Positions 11,537-23,113 of a DNA stretch of 64,000 nt are shown here, piece after piece; the first letter of the stretch is position 1, and each line of letters starts with the position of its first letter. A program made the translations under genes and the position numbers. Where the stretch lies: the NCBI GenBank assembly GCA_943736015.1, contig OX031059.1, positions 60,213,159 through 60,277,158 of the forward strand, read 5' to 3'. The stretch is from Tridacna crocea (Eukaryota > Mollusca > Bivalvia > Cardiida > Cardiidae). Below the pieces are notes generated by a model. That model was given only the letters and a program-made list of their open reading frames with translations. It searched no databases and was not told the DNA's origin.

Positions 11537-12231
11537 CTGGACAATTAAATCCAGATTCTTATCTAAAACAGCGCCAGATGGCTGCTTCCATCATGCAAAT
11601 TCATTTCGATAATCGCAGATTGGTACGATCGTTTTGTTTGTCAAACCATTACGACTAAATTGACGTGATTTCTCCATTTGTCACAATGCTGTTTCGCCAT
11701 TCTTTCTTTTTCTTCTTCAGTCCAAAAAAAAAATTGTTATCAATGGAAAACAAGCATAATAATGACTATCATCCCATATACTTCCGAATAATTGAAACTG
11801 TTAAATTGCGATAACTAAATTTCTGTATAGTGCACTTGTAAAATAACATCAGACTATGCATATGAAAGCTGATTTTGATTTACTATCTCTGATCAGGACA
11901 AATCTGAAAATATTTTTTTACGATAAGGACGATGATGCACACGACGATGGAAAGCAGGAAAATGACAGAAAATAGACAAACAATAATGAGACATTATGGG
12001 ATGGCAGTAAAAAACATTCGATATGAAAATATAATATAATGAATGATTCAATAATTTATTTTGTCACAACGTTTTAAATTTGTAAGCAGGTGAAAGGGTT
12101 GGGTGCGTGTTATTTCAAAAAAAATGCATTTGCCTGGTAATCGGTTTGAGTAAAGTGTGTAAACGGTTGTATCGTGAGTTAAGAACTTTATAGATTTTTT
12201 ACCATATGAAGGAATAAAACTGACATCAGAT
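11537..12231. other. Non-coding stretch, nothing recognised
   Basis: A/T-rich, no repeat family member or coding signal identified. Confidence 0.4.
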
Positions 12232-12372
12232 ATCGGCATTTTCTCCTTTCCCTACAAATATTTTTAACCCTTTCATGGGCAGATCACGTCATTTTCAAGA
12301 ATCGATTTAAATTTGTCGTCGAGAAATGCTTTCACTTTTGACCTTTAGTATCTAAAATTTTGCCGTTTTATA
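12232..12372. repeat. Palindromic MITE remnant
   Basis: A right palindrome arm and the diverged GTCGTCGAGAAATGCTTTCA block survive. The left half is gone. Confidence 0.55.
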
Positions 12373-12740
12373 AAATCAAAAAGACTCCGTACAGTAAACA
12401 GAATAGATGGATTGTGGGTAAAAAAGGGTCATTTTACCCAATAGGGGAATATAACGCTGACAATTTTCAATTTCCTTTGTCTTCTCAGTTTCATATTTTG
12501 TATTGACCCTTTCATCTGTTTGAAGTGCAATAACAGTGTCAAGGAACTTTTATATAATCACGGATCTATGTCTGTATTCGCTAACTTGTTTTATTGTACT
12601 GAACACTACATGTACTAAAGTCTTGCCATGACCAAGGTCCCATACCAGTAGATTTTGCTCCCATCCTGACAGGGTTCATCTTTGCTGGAATCGGGCTGCC
12701 CGGTTTACAAATTTTAAACCGTTACTTTCCTTCAGAGGAC

Positions 12741-12919
12741 TCTTAGACCTTTCCAAAACAATCCCTGGTTTTTACGGCCCTGAAATAAAAGCCTATTGAA
12801 AACATTGTAGGTAAAGGAGAAAATGCTGGTAACCAGCATTTTCTCCTTTTCCCACGATGTTTTCAAAAGTCTTTTATCCCAGGGTCGTAAAAACCGGGGA
12901 TTGTTTGGAAAAAGGTTAA
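12741..12919. repeat. Symmetric short MITE variant
   Basis: Both sides of the palindrome carry the AATCCCTGG / CCGGGGATT subterminal block, so the copy is nearly palindromic end to end. In other copies the two sides differ. Right TTAA at 12916-12919. Confidence 0.75.
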
Positions 12920-13238
12920 TAATTTGCAATAGTTTTTCCATAAATCTAAAAATACCCTTCACATTTATTTATTTCCCGTTTTTGGAAAATGAAATTATAC
13001 AGCTGAAATGAAAAAAAAAAACAATTTTTGAATACACAGACAAAAAAGGAAATTTTGTCAACTGACAATGCGACGACAGACCGGTGGTAGAATATGACAG
13101 TGCTTTATTTTGCAACTTATCATAAACACGTGTTACATTTGTTTACCTATCAAACACCTTCCTAGATCATCAGTAAACGCTTTCAACACTTAACGTGTCT
13201 GATTAAGTGACAGGTCAGATTTTATCGCTGATCTACCC
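12920..13238. other. Non-coding stretch, nothing recognised
   Basis: A-runs and unique-looking sequence only. Confidence 0.4.
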
Positions 13239-13486
13239 TTAACTCTTTACTACACAGAAGTATTTTTAATCGCTCGAAAGTGAAAGTATATTCCAGGTTG
13301 ATAAATTTAACATTTGCATTACAATTATAGTTTGTCTCCAGACGGATTGAAAACATTATGAGAAGATGAGAAAATCATGGTTACCAGTATTTTCTCCTTT
13401 TCATACAATGCTTTTAATCTCGTCGAAGATAAATATCAACACTTCATTTCAGACAAATTCGATTTGTCGTCTGCAAATGCTTTGAC
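13239..13486. repeat. Palindromic MITE copy, old
   Basis: TTAA-CTCTTTACTACAC start, strongly mismatched palindrome around 13340-13415, GTCGTCTGCAAATGC right block. It abuts the next copy directly. Confidence 0.65.
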
Positions 13487-13489
13487 TTT

Positions 13490-13699
13490 GACTCTTTACC
13501 AACCAATCCTGAATTTTAACGACTCTGAAAATCAAAGCCTTAGAAAACCTTGTGGGAAAAGGAAGAAATGCTGGTAACCAGCATTTTCTCCTTTTCCCAC
13601 AATCGTTTTTATCCTTTCCTAATCAAATTTTAATTTCATATTTATTTTGTTTTCAAATGCTTTCAATTTGTACTAGTCTAAAATTTTATCGTCTGTTAA
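13490..13699. repeat. Palindromic MITE copy
   Basis: CTCTTTACCAACCAATCC start, type-A palindrome with minor mismatches, right TTAA at 13696-13699. Confidence 0.75.
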
Positions 13700-13857
13700 A
13701 GTTTTTTTATTTGTAAACAAGTCTATAATTTTGTCAGGTGTTAAATCTCTGGGCAGACGAAATGCAGCAGGGCTGCAAGTTATGGAAAGAATACGTGACA
13801 AAGAAGACGTTGGAGGTACAGTGTAATAATAACCGTTTTATCCGTGAAATTTTATGT

Positions 13858-14005
13858 TTGTTTGAATGGTGTTTTACGCCGCTTTCAACATTATTCCAGT
13901 CATATCACTGAAACATCTTACATGTTGATGTTTTTCCTGGGTTTCACCAGTACTTGGCTAGATTCTGAAGTTTCTTGCCGAAGTATACTCCTGTGAAAAA
14001 AAGTA
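13858..14005 (-). repeat. SINE 3'-type fragment
   Basis: Block with 'acgccgctttcaacatta', 'ccagtcatatcactg' and 'tttcaccagtacttggc'. The same block is at 34305-34445. It resembles the 3' half of a SINE without its head. Confidence 0.5.
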
Positions 14006-14043
14006 GAGCCAGAGAGGCTCGAACGAAATTTTATGTCTGTTTT

Positions 14044-14271
14044 TTAACTCTTTCCCAAACAAGCCCAGGTTTTTACGTGTCTGCAGGGCAAGTCTTTATA
14101 AAACACTGTGGAAAAAGGAGAAATTGCTCGTAACGAGCAATTTCTCCTTTTCCCACAGTGTTTTCTAGCCTATCAGAAACCTTTCTACCATTCTCATCAA
14201 ATTCAAAATTGTCATCTACAAACACTTTGAGTTTATGACAGTCTAAAATTTGCCATTTGTGAAACGGTTAA
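14044..14271. repeat. Palindromic MITE copy, type-B centre
   Basis: TTAA both ends. Centre AAATTGCTCGTAACGAGCAA with its extension, CACTGTGG arms. Confidence 0.87.
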
Positions 14272-14274
14272 ATT

Positions 14275-14612
14275 GATTGAATGATTGATTGATTGATTGT
14301 TTGGTGTTTAACCCCGTTTTCAACATTAATTAAGTTACATGTATATCGCAACGGCCAGAACACCTATCCATGCACTCCTGAAATTTCTTTTACCAGTACT
14401 TCGCACAATTTTCTTTCCAAGCCTCTGGCTGCTTTCCCACATGATCATCGTCGAAACAATGGTCAGCTGTGGGAGAGGATTGAATCCTGTCGCAGTGACT
14501 ATTATCAATCCTAAAAGAAATTTGCGGAGCTTGGGGTCGTAGCCAGGGATCGAACCCTGGACCCCGTGTACTCAAGTCCTGCACGCTACCGGTTTAGCTA
14601 CCGGGGCTCGGC
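14275..14612 (-). repeat. tRNA-derived SINE, near full length
   Basis: On the minus strand the head (14612 downward) has an A-box-like TAGCTAAACCGGTAGCG and a B box GGTTCGATCCC spaced as in a tRNA. A body and a 3' tail of (AATC)n at 14275-14300 follow. It ends next to the MITE at 14621. This is a Pol III-type SINE, not a functional tRNA, because the anticodon arm does not fold. Confidence 0.8.
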
Positions 14613-14620
14613 GTCTGTCT

Positions 14621-14850
14621 TTAACCCTTTCCTAAACAATCCCTGCTTTTTACGGGCCTGGAACAGTAGCCTTTTGAAAACATTGTGGGAAAAGGAGAAA
14701 ATGCTGGTAACCAGCATTTTCCCCTTTTCCCACAATGTTTTCTACCCTATCATAGACAGAAATCATCATTTTCAGCAAGAGTTGAATTGTCGTCTGCAAA
14801 TGCTTTCAATCTGGTGTAGTCCAAGAGTTTGTCGTTTGGGAAAGGGTTAA
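14621..14850. repeat. Palindromic MITE copy, complete
   Basis: TTAA at both ends, CCCTTTCCTAAAC / GTTTGGGAAAGGG TIRs, type-A palindrome. Confidence 0.88.
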
Positions 14851-15137
14851 AGGTATGTATTAAAATACCGACAATGGATATGAGACAAATTCTGAGAAAA
14901 GACATTTAACGCATATGCAGAAAGTATTGTCACCGGCAAGCTGAAATGGATCGCTACATGTACTACCGGTATTTATATATTTTCTGCGTGTTCAAGGACG
15001 AATTTACCTCACGACTCAGCCAGGTGTTAGACAAAAAGGGTTTCATTGATCCACAGTTATATAATGTCTCGCTTGCTATTAAAACACGCATAGACACTAA
15101 ACTTCTTTTCCTCAGAGAGTCGGTCTATTGAAATATT

Positions 15138-15213
15138 GTCGGTTTACTTCGAAAACCTCGTAACTACAGCTTGAAAGAAGCTGCAGTTACGAGGTTTTTG
15201 AAGTAAATCGACG
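15138..15213. repeat. Hairpin repeat, CCTCGTAACTACAGC family
   Basis: Arms GGTTTACTTC..AACCTCGTAACT and complement around CTTGAAAGAAG. Copies also lie at 18108 (half) and 25116. Confidence 0.8.
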
Positions 15214-15234
15214 ATAGGAAGCATTGAAGCATCT

Positions 15235-15456
15235 GACCCTTTACCCACAAAATCCCTAATTTCTAGGACCCTGAAAGAAACGGGCTTCTGAAAACATTGA
15301 AGGAAAAGGGAAATTGAGGTTTCAAGCGAATTTTCCTTTTCCCACAATGTTTTCTGACATATCAAATACAGAAATCACTATTTCAACGATTTTGAGTTGT
15401 CGTCTGCAAAGGCTTTGAATTTGGTCCAGTCTAAAATTTTATCGTTTGGTAAAGAG
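15235..15456. repeat. Palindromic MITE copy with rearranged centre
   Basis: CCCTTTACCCACAAAATCCC start and TTTGGTAAAGAG end. The centre is an imperfect GGGAAATTGAGG variant. Confidence 0.7.
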
Positions 15457-15493
15457 ACCATTATTTAAATAAAACCTTCTCAGAAATATCAGC

Positions 15494-15724
15494 TTAACCC
15501 TTTACCAGACGACAAAAACTTTTAGCTCTATCTAAATTGAAAGTATCTGCAGACGACAATTTCAATGTAGCTCAAATCGTGCAACTGTTTATTGATAGGG
15601 TAGAAAACGTTGTGGGAAAAGGAGAAAATGCTGGTCAAAAACATTTTCTCCTTTTCCCAAAATGTTTTCAAAGGACTTCTTTCCAAGGGTCGTTAGAAGT
15701 CGTCACTGTATGGAAAAGGGTTAA
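15494..15724. repeat. Palindromic MITE copy
   Basis: TTAA both ends, CCCTTTACCAGAC TIR. The centre is damaged (GGTCAAAAACA in place of GGTTACCAGCA). Confidence 0.82.
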
Positions 15725-15871
15725 GCCAGTTTCAATTCCTAGATGTACGCAAAGAAATGAGGCGACAGGAGAAATCGCTCTCGATGAGTTTGTCCTCCTT
15801 TTGCCACGACGTTTGCGCACATTGTATGTTGCAAGACAAAAAAACCATCTGCTGGTTGCTATGGTATGGTT

Positions 15872-16101
15872 TTAACCCTTTCCCAAACGAAAAACTTTTG
15901 GACTAGACTAAATTGAAAGCATTTGCAGACGACAATTTAACTCTTTCTGAAAAGATGATTTCTGTCTATGATAGGGTAGAAAACTTTGTGGGAAAAAGTA
16001 GAAATTGCTAGTTAACAGTATTTTCTCCTTTTCCCATAATGTTTTCAAAAGGCTACTATTTCAGACCCGTAAAAACCAGGGATTGTTTGGGAAAGGGTTA
16101 A
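15872..16101. repeat. Palindromic MITE copy, complete
   Basis: TTAA both ends, CCCTTTCCCAAAC TIRs. The centre GCTAGTTAACAG contains a TTAA at the axis, showing how a new target site can arise inside the family. Confidence 0.87.
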
Positions 16102-16168
16102 ACACTTTCAAATGAAGAGCATTGTGCAGACGACAATAAAATAAGTGTCTCAACTGACGATTTCAGTG

Positions 16169-16400
16169 TTAAACCCATTACCAAACGACAAAATCTTAGA
16201 CTGGTCCAAATTCACAGCATTTGAAGACGACAAGATAAAAGTGACCAAAAATTTGAAATTTGTTTTGTAAAGGGTAGAAAACATTGTGGGAAAAGGAGAA
16301 AATGCTGGTTACCAGCATTTTCTCCTTTTCCCACAATGTTTTCTAAAGGCTTCTTTCTCAGGGGCGTCAAAAGTATGGATTGTGTGTGGTAATTGGTTAA
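16169..16400. repeat. Palindromic MITE copy, complete
   Basis: TTAA both ends, CCCATTACCAAAC left terminus, perfect type-A palindrome. Confidence 0.87.
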
Positions 16401-16403
16401 AGG

Positions 16404-16525
16404 TATAGAAAACATTGTGGGGAAAGGGGAAAATGCTGGATACTAGGACTTTCTCCTTTTCCGACAATGTTTTCAAAAGACGTCTTCCGTAGGGGCATTA
16501 AAACTCGGGCTTTTGTGGTAAAGGT
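16404..16525. repeat. Palindromic MITE, 5'-truncated
   Basis: Palindrome and right end (TTGTGGTAAAGG) only. It directly follows the previous copy. Confidence 0.65.
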
Positions 16526-16733
16526 CAAACGTTGGGTCGAAGGTGTTGACATCGTTTACAAATCTGCTAATTTGTGATAAGACTAGATTTTTCGATAAAC
16601 CCTGGCAGTCGATAGCATAATTATATTTGCTTTTGAGAATATATTTGATCAAGATCAGACTATAGATTCTGTATAATCTGATATTGAGTTGATCCTAGAA
16701 TATTTTGTTCCGAGATGGTTGAAATCAGACTCC

Positions 16734-16961
16734 TTAACCCTTTCCCAAACAAGCCCTTGTTTTTACGTGTCTGCAGTAAAAGTCTTTTGAAAACACTGTG
16801 AGAAAAGGAGAAATTGCTCGTAACGAGCAATTTCTCCTTTTCCCACAGTGTTTTCTACCCTTTTTGAGAACTTTCTGCCATTTTCTCCAAATAAAAAATT
16901 GTCGTCTGCAAACTCGTTTGGTTTGGAAGAGTCCAAAATTTGTCGTTTAGGAAAGAGTTAA
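16734..16961. repeat. Palindromic MITE copy, type-B centre
   Basis: TTAA both ends, CCCTTTCCCAAACAAGCCC start, AAATTGCTCGTAACGAGCAA centre. Confidence 0.87.
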
Positions 16962-17867
16962 AGCTTTTGTATGGGATATCAAGGCTGTACCCTACACTGT
17001 AAGAGGTTTACATGTATTTAGACTTACCAAAGATATATTGAGTGGCCAAAGTGGAAAAAAAAAAGTATTTCAAGTAAAAAGAAAATACAGTGAAAAAAAA
17101 AAAACTTTGAATAGAATAAAAGACCAGTTGCTTGTTTGTGACCAGTTACTGCTCCTTTTCCTCGGATTTTTTTCAAATACAGAATGCGTCGGGACGTGAA
17201 GATTCGTACTTGCGCAGCAATGTATCAAGTTATCTATCCACTTTGAGTTTTATTAAGATAAATTTGCCGTCGTTTTTTCTACGAAAAGAACCCAACTATT
17301 ATTGTTAAAGTCCGAATTGTGGCCAATGGTAAACAATGCGGTTGTTAAAATTCTTTCAAATTCAAATTGTCTTTTAAAAAATTATTGCAATAATTATGAA
17401 GATGAAAGTATATGTATAAAGATAACAGTCTTTTTTTTTTTTTTAAATCGGTGTAATTTTTAGTCGCTGATGGAAAAATGAATTTTCAAACCAGGTAAAA
17501 GTAAACAAAAGACAGAGCGACCAGACGCTGGCGAATTTCGACCAACTTTTAAAATTTTTCCCAGCGACTAACTTTACACCTGCCGCACGGCATCGGAATT
17601 TTCATACTTTAATTTTGCATGCTTTATATCTATGAGCATTGTAACAACTGTCTTGTTTACTTTTTGCCGCTATTGGTGCTTTAAGTCCTGATAAAGCTTA
17701 GTTTTTGTCCCGAAGCTTTTAAAGCACGTTAATACCTCGAGTGGTTTGTCAATATATAATCTGTGTACAAAGTATCCGTAATATTCTATCTGAATTAATG
17801 TTTTTACCCATTGCGGGTTTGATATCCTGAAATAAATTAATACCGCCTTCCATGGCAGTCTGCCTTT
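16962..17867. other. Non-coding stretch, nothing recognised
   Basis: Contains A- and T-runs near 17050-17105 and 17430. No element ends were found. Confidence 0.4.
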
Positions 17868-18115
17868 TATTGAAGAATCCTGATTTTTAACGACCCTTAG
17901 AAATAACGCTTGAAAATAATGTGTGAAAAGGATAACATGATGGAAACCAGCATTTTCTTCTCACCCTTCAACATTTTCTGTCCTTTAACTCTTTACCAAA
18001 CAAGCCTTGGTTTTCACGACCCTGGGAATGAAAACTTTTGAAAACCTTATGGGAAAAGGAGAAAATGCTGGAAACCAGCATTTTCTTCTTTTCTCACAAT
18101 GTTTCAGAAGGTCTC
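17868..18115. repeat. Two partial palindromic MITEs in tandem
   Basis: 17868-17984 is a diverged palindrome-bearing half. 17985-18115 starts at TTAA-CTCTTTACCAAACAAGCC and stops after its palindrome, where it meets the CCTCGTAACTACAGC-family half hairpin at 18108-18163. Confidence 0.65.
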
Positions 18116-18282
18116 TTGAAACAAGTTGTAGTTACGACTTTTTTTCAGTAAACCGATGATTTTTGGAAAAAAAAAAAATAATAAAAGCAGGACAGCGTAC
18201 ATAATTAGGTGCACAGGACACTGCGTTGTAACTGTTATAATGTTGAGAACTGCGTTAGATACTTTACTAACAAACAAAGGAT

Positions 18283-18525
18283 TCAATACTTTACCAGACA
18301 ATTTTAACCACCCTAGGGTAAAAAACTTTTTGAAAATATTGTAGGGAATTGAGTAGAATATGAAGGTGACCAGCAATTTCTCTTTTTCCTCGATTTTTTT
18401 TCCCAATCCTGCATGAATCTGTATAGAAATACATATTACGAGGATAAATAACTTTTACATTCATGTTTTGAATAGCATTTAATTTGTCATCTGTTTCGAT
18501 TTGGACCAGGCTAAAATTTTAACCT
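18283..18525. repeat. Palindromic MITE copy, old
   Basis: Recognised by the order of blocks (ACTTTACCAGACAATTTTAA, degraded palindrome, TTTGTCATCTG, TTTGGACCAGGCTAAAATTT). Both TIRs are degraded. A weaker palindrome remnant also lies at 18650-18720. Confidence 0.55.
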
Positions 18526-19057
18526 CTGTTTCATCATTTTCTTGTCTAAATAATGTCACAATTCTACAGAAGAAGACTCTATATATAACAATGTAAATAC
18601 ATACTAGAAGTGCTCAATATAGCTTAAGGTTCACTTCACAATTAATTGTGGGAATGTTGAGATAAAAGGGGAACCTTCTTGTATTGAGGAATTTCTCCAT
18701 TTGCCACATTGTTTTCAAAAGTGGTTTACAGAAAGTTTGATAATGAAGTCATCGTCAGCTGGTTTCGCATTTACACGGGTAAATACGACGGAGGGTCATG
18801 TTGACAATGTTGAAAAATAAAATCTTTCGATTTTTTCTTTGTTACACTTTTTCTTCTAAATAAAAACCGTTAGGTTAATCGCTGTTCAAGTTTATTAAGA
18901 TATTGCTGCAATATTAATTCATTTATTTTCACAATCCAAACACGGTAAATCTAGTTGTCCAATGAAACATCGTCACTATTGGAACAGCTGGTCTCAACGA
19001 ATAAGGTCCAGCCCACCGCTATTCAAACATCATAGTGAACCGATTTGATTGACAGTG

Positions 19058-19270
19058 AAACCTTTACCAGATGATCCCTTGTCTTTCGTAACGGTAGAAT
19101 TCTATAGAAATCATTGTATGAAAAGGAAAAAAAAATGTTGCTATCCGGCATCATTTCATTTTTCTACAATGTTTGAAACTAAATTAAATATCGAAATAAT
19201 TATTTGCGTCACACTTGGTTTGACGTCGTTAAACAACTAACGTTACAAGTATGAAATTGTTGTCTGGGAG
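19058..19270. repeat. Palindromic MITE copy, very old
   Basis: CCTTTACCAGATGATCCC start and a highly mismatched palindrome around 19100-19180. Identification rests on block order. Confidence 0.45.
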
Positions 19271-19733
19271 TTAAGAGTTAAGCGTGAGGGCACGCGAACG
19301 GCTCGCGACAAAGATCAATGAGGGTGTCGCATGGTTGGTTCCCAATAACAGATGCGACTTCTATGGATGGGGCGCAATATGCGACACTGTACCCCGGCTA
19401 TCCATTGTTAGGGAACCGTTATAAAATCCGCTAGAATTTTCCCATATTCTCCAAACGACATTTGATGCTGCTCTGTGATTATCATACTTAATGAGCTTTT
19501 CTGTTTTATTTTTGATAAAGATACTGTACTTCTAGGACAATATCCTAGAAAAAAAAATCATGTGTTGCTGCCTTAGCATAGTTGGATCTATACGGTCAAT
19601 AAGATAAACCGATATTCTACTCTGGTTAGCGACATTGATTTTGTATTCCAATGTTGACTCAGAATCTGCGAGTGCTGCTATCAGAAGATTGCAGGAAGAA
19701 TCAATAGAAACTGTTTCTGTGTGTGTGTTATAG

Positions 19734-20456
19734 ACCACTAGGCCTGCCGGTAGGCAGTCGGCAGTAATGGTTCAGCATGAGCTGATGCCACTGCTCCTGC
19801 AAGGCTGCGACGATTTCTGGACGTGGAGCAGGAAGGAGAAATCTCATGAAGTGAAACTGACAGGAAAACGGCACCAGAACGCGCTTTTCCATCCGAATTG
19901 GTCAAACGGTACAGCCGGGGTGAGAGGAACTCGTTGTCTAAATAATGGAACGCACTATTGGGAGATAAGAGTGTCTCAGAGACTATTTGGTACTAGTATG
20001 ATGTTTGGTGTTGGAACAAAGAAGGCTAGGCTTCACGTCGATGCCTTTATTAATATGATAGGCGAGGACGATCAGAGCTGGGGTATTTCACATAAAGGAA
20101 TTGCATGGCATCACGGGAAAAGCCGGTACTATACTAAACCATTTCGAGAGAATGAAGCCACGACCGTTGGGATGCTGTTTGAGTGGGAAAAAGGTACGCT
20201 TTCATATTTCAAAGATGGAGAACCCCTTGGGGTTGCTTTTACCGGACTGAATCGTGTCAATCAAGAACTATATCCAATCGTCTGCTCAACTGCCGCCAAA
20301 ACCGAGATGGCCTTGGTGCGTCGACGGCGGTTGTATCACAATCTTCAAGATCGTTGCAGGGCGGCCATTATTTCCAAGCTGAGGGAAGAGAAACAGATAG
20401 ATTCCTTGCCACTACCAAACCGTATGAGGTCTTTCTTAAAAGATACTTTGCGGTAA
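19734..20456 (+). CDS. SPRY-domain SOCS-box protein, SPSB3-like
   Basis: The ORF from ATG 19767 encodes 229 aa. Residues ~20-185 form a SPRY domain with WSNGTAGVRG, HYWEIRVSQR and DQSWGISHKG motifs. The C-terminal ~40 residues look like a SOCS box: LQDRC fits an elongin BC box and LPLP at ~214-217 fits a Cul5 box. SPSB proteins are substrate receptors of Cullin-5 ubiquitin ligases. The SPRY sequence is closest to SPSB3, which in mammals is reported to target nuclear cGAS. A plausible splice acceptor (tgtgtgtgttatag) ends at 19733, and the frame is open from there, so this may be the last exon of a longer gene. Otherwise it is a compact single-exon gene. No frame damage is seen. Confidence 0.85.
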   Translation, partial: TTRPAGRQSAVMVQHELMPLLLQGCDDFWTWSRKEKSHEVKLTGKRHQNALFHPNWSNGTAGVRGTRCLNNGTHYWEIRVSQRLFGTSMMFGVGTKKARLHVDAFINMIGEDDQSWGISHKGIAWHHGKSRYYTKPFRENEATTVGMLFEWEKGTLSYFKDGEPLGVAFTGLNRVNQELYPIVCSTAAKTEMALVRRRRLYHNLQDRCRAAIISKLREEKQIDSLPLPNRMRSFLKDTLR

Positions 20457-21096
20457 CAGATGTCTCCAATTTACATGTACTGTTTATACATAACTGCAGG
20501 TATGATTAAGGTGTTAAATCGACTACATTGTAACTATGTTTATGATTGTTTAATTTTTCTGTTTTATTTTTATAATTTGAAAGAAAGCTTTAAATGTTCC
20601 AAAAGCTTTAACTGCTTAAAAAAACTTAAAATGTTTAAAAGTATATAGGAACGTTCGTAGGTACAATACTTCTTTAATCTCAAGGTCCTTTAAAATAGGA
20701 AAGTAAAAGCCAGATTTTAGGGATTGTCATAGGCATATATTATGTTATGAAGTATGATAAACGAACTACATTGCAAACTGATACTGAGCTTTTTTTGCGT
20801 AGAAAACGACCTTATGTGATTGATTGATTGAGTTATCATTGCTCCTATCCATCTTGGTTTCTTTTCTTTTAAAGTAACCTATATCTAAACAGACATCTCT
20901 CTCTCTCTCTCTCTCTCTTAGCAGTGTATAACATTGATGAGATACATGTATATGTATGTATTTGAACTATATATGACCAAGTCTTTCATTTATCATGTGT
21001 AGATATTTGTTTTATTGTAACGCAAAGAGATCTTAAGTCCCTGTCACTGTACATGTATTTGAGTCAAGACAATTTATTACGAGGTATTAACCTTAA
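20457..21096. other. Region downstream of the SPSB3-like gene
   Basis: A/T-rich, presumably 3' UTR and intergenic. A (TC)n run lies at 20896-20918. No clear polyadenylation signal could be singled out. Confidence 0.4.
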
Positions 21097-21323
21097 TCAA
21101 CCCTTTATCACAGAGCAAAATTTTAGACCTAACCAAATTGAAAGCATTTGCAGACGACAATTTCATTTTGGCTAAAATGAAAAAAAGTTTTCTTTGATAG
21201 TGCAGAAAACTTTATGGGAATAGGAGAAAATGCTGGTTACCAGCATTTTCTCCTTTTTCCATAATGTTTTCAGAAGAGTTTTTCCTCGTGGTCGTTAAAA
21301 GTCATTGTGTGGTAAAGGGTTAA
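21097..21323. repeat. Palindromic MITE copy
   Basis: CCCTTTATCACAGAGC start, right TTAA at 21320-21323, type-A palindrome with minor mismatches. Confidence 0.8.
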
Positions 21324-21381
21324 CGCTTTCAGCGCAAAATATGTCCAGTCAGCCTCTTTCGAAAATACAATCAGATGAAGC

Positions 21382-21581
21382 TTAAACCATCACGACACAA
21401 TCTCTACTTTTGACGCCAGAAGACTTTAGAAAACATTGTGATAACCAGCATGTTCTCCTTTTCCCACAATGTTTTCTTCTCTTCAGAAAACAAATTTCAA
21501 GTTTTCAGTCACTTTTATTTTGTCGTCTGCAAATGCTTTCAATTTGGACCGGTAAAATATTGTCGTTTGGTAATGGGTTAA
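21382..21581. repeat. Palindromic MITE with most of the left arm deleted
   Basis: TTAA both ends. CATTGTG is followed directly by ATAACCAGCATGTTC. Length 200 bp, as for the arm-deleted copy at 11131. Confidence 0.82.
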
Positions 21582-22760
21582 AGGATTTTTAACAAAAAAG
21601 CTTGACTAAAAAAGCCACGACCTCCTCTATCCAATATACGTGGCTAATAAAGTTATTTAAAAAAAAAAAATTAAGAAATATATATTATATCACTGAAAAA
21701 AAAAAAAACTTGACTATAAAAGTCGACTGTATAAATCCAAGATCGAACTACACGTTATGTGCAGTCTTATTTGAATCTATGGCGTTCTCAAAAGCTCTTC
21801 TGTTTTTTCCTTGTGGTATTGAAAGGATTAACAACAAATGCATCTTTCAAGTTTAGAAATTGATTGTACATGTATTTCTTTTCTATTTCACACAAATTTT
21901 ACTTTCTTTTTTTTACTTAAAGCCTGGTGTTAGTACATTTCGAATTAATTCTTTAATTTAAACACGTTTTATTCTACAGAAATACAATATACATGTATAT
22001 GAACAATACAAATACATTAAATTGACAAAAATATTCCGACAGAAATGGATTGGGAGAATTGAACCAATTTTCACTAAGGCAGTTTCATTTTAATCTGAAT
22101 TAAACTCCCGATTGTAACTAAGAAAATAGCATTTAAATAAATACCGAAATTTTCAACTTTGTACGATGAAATTTATCAAGAATATAAAATGAAAGGGGAA
22201 AATATTTGAATGATTTTTAATAATGTTCTTTCAGATTAATCATTTAAATTCAGTTTTACTATATATCGAGAATTGGGCGCCATATTGCTACATTCAACTC
22301 GTTCCAGACAAAGTCTCGGAACATAACGGTTATTTCAATTTTTCAAAACGAGCCAGCATCAGCTGTTCTTTGTTTCTTTCATGTTAAAATCCGTTGCCTA
22401 GTTATGAATTAATAATACACGCAGAACGGTGCCCGGCTGTTGTTCGGTGGGTTCGCAGCCGTTATTTTCGGAATACGATCAATACTCATTCTCCATCTTT
22501 TGTCTCATTCGGAACGCTATTGATTTCTTTGTAACACCTGGAGGCTCTAGTTGTCGTGTGCTATATTTGGTTAGAATCAAGCTGTGTGTCTGCAGATTTG
22601 AATTTTTTTTTTCGTTACCGATAAGAATACTGTTTATTGAACTTTGATTTTTATTCTCTTAAACGATAGACGTTTAGAAAAAAATATCTTAAAAGAACAA
22701 GGAAGTTTTTTTCATTTTCTCTGTGATTTCAGAATTCTTATTCTGCTACATAAGTAAAGT
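21582..22760. other. Non-coding stretch, nothing recognised
   Basis: 1.2 kb of A/T-rich sequence without a recognised element. Short ORFs lack any family motif. Confidence 0.4.
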
Positions 22761-22983
22761 TTAATTCTTTACCAAACGACAAAATTTTAGACTCCAAACT
22801 GAAAACACTTGCAGACGACAAAATAAACGTAGCTCAAAAATTGAAATTTGTTTCCAGCAGGGTAGAAAACATTGTGGGAAAAGGAGAAAATGCTGGTTAC
22901 CAGCATTTTCTCCTTTTCCCACAATGTTTTCAAAAGGCTTCCATCCCAGGATCATAAAAACCAGGGATTGTTTGGTAAAGGGT
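22761..22983. repeat. Palindromic MITE copy
   Basis: TTAA-TTCTTTACCAAACGAC start and GTTTGGTAAAGGGTTG end (TTAA mutated). Perfect type-A palindrome. Confidence 0.82.
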
Positions 22984-23054
22984 TGAGCCAATAGTAAAAT
23001 TCCAAATTTGGCTATTTCAAAGGTATTTTTTTGGGGGAAAATATGTCCTACTCA

Positions 23055-23113
23055 GACAGTGCAGATCAAAGATCAGACTGCCCATGCAGTCTGATCTTGG
23101 TCTACATTGTCCG
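23055..23113. repeat. Hairpin repeat, GATCAGACTGC family
   Basis: CAGTGCAGATCAAAGATCAG arm and complement around ACTGCCCATGCAGT. A second copy is at 28537-28603 and a decayed one near 26080-26145. Confidence 0.75.

Noticed and set aside
14540-14612. tRNA gene
   Set aside because: A and B boxes are present, but the anticodon arm does not fold and a SINE body with an AATC tail follows.
20183-20509. Second ORF overlapping the SPSB3-like gene
   Set aside because: A different frame of the SPRY coding region, without any motif.
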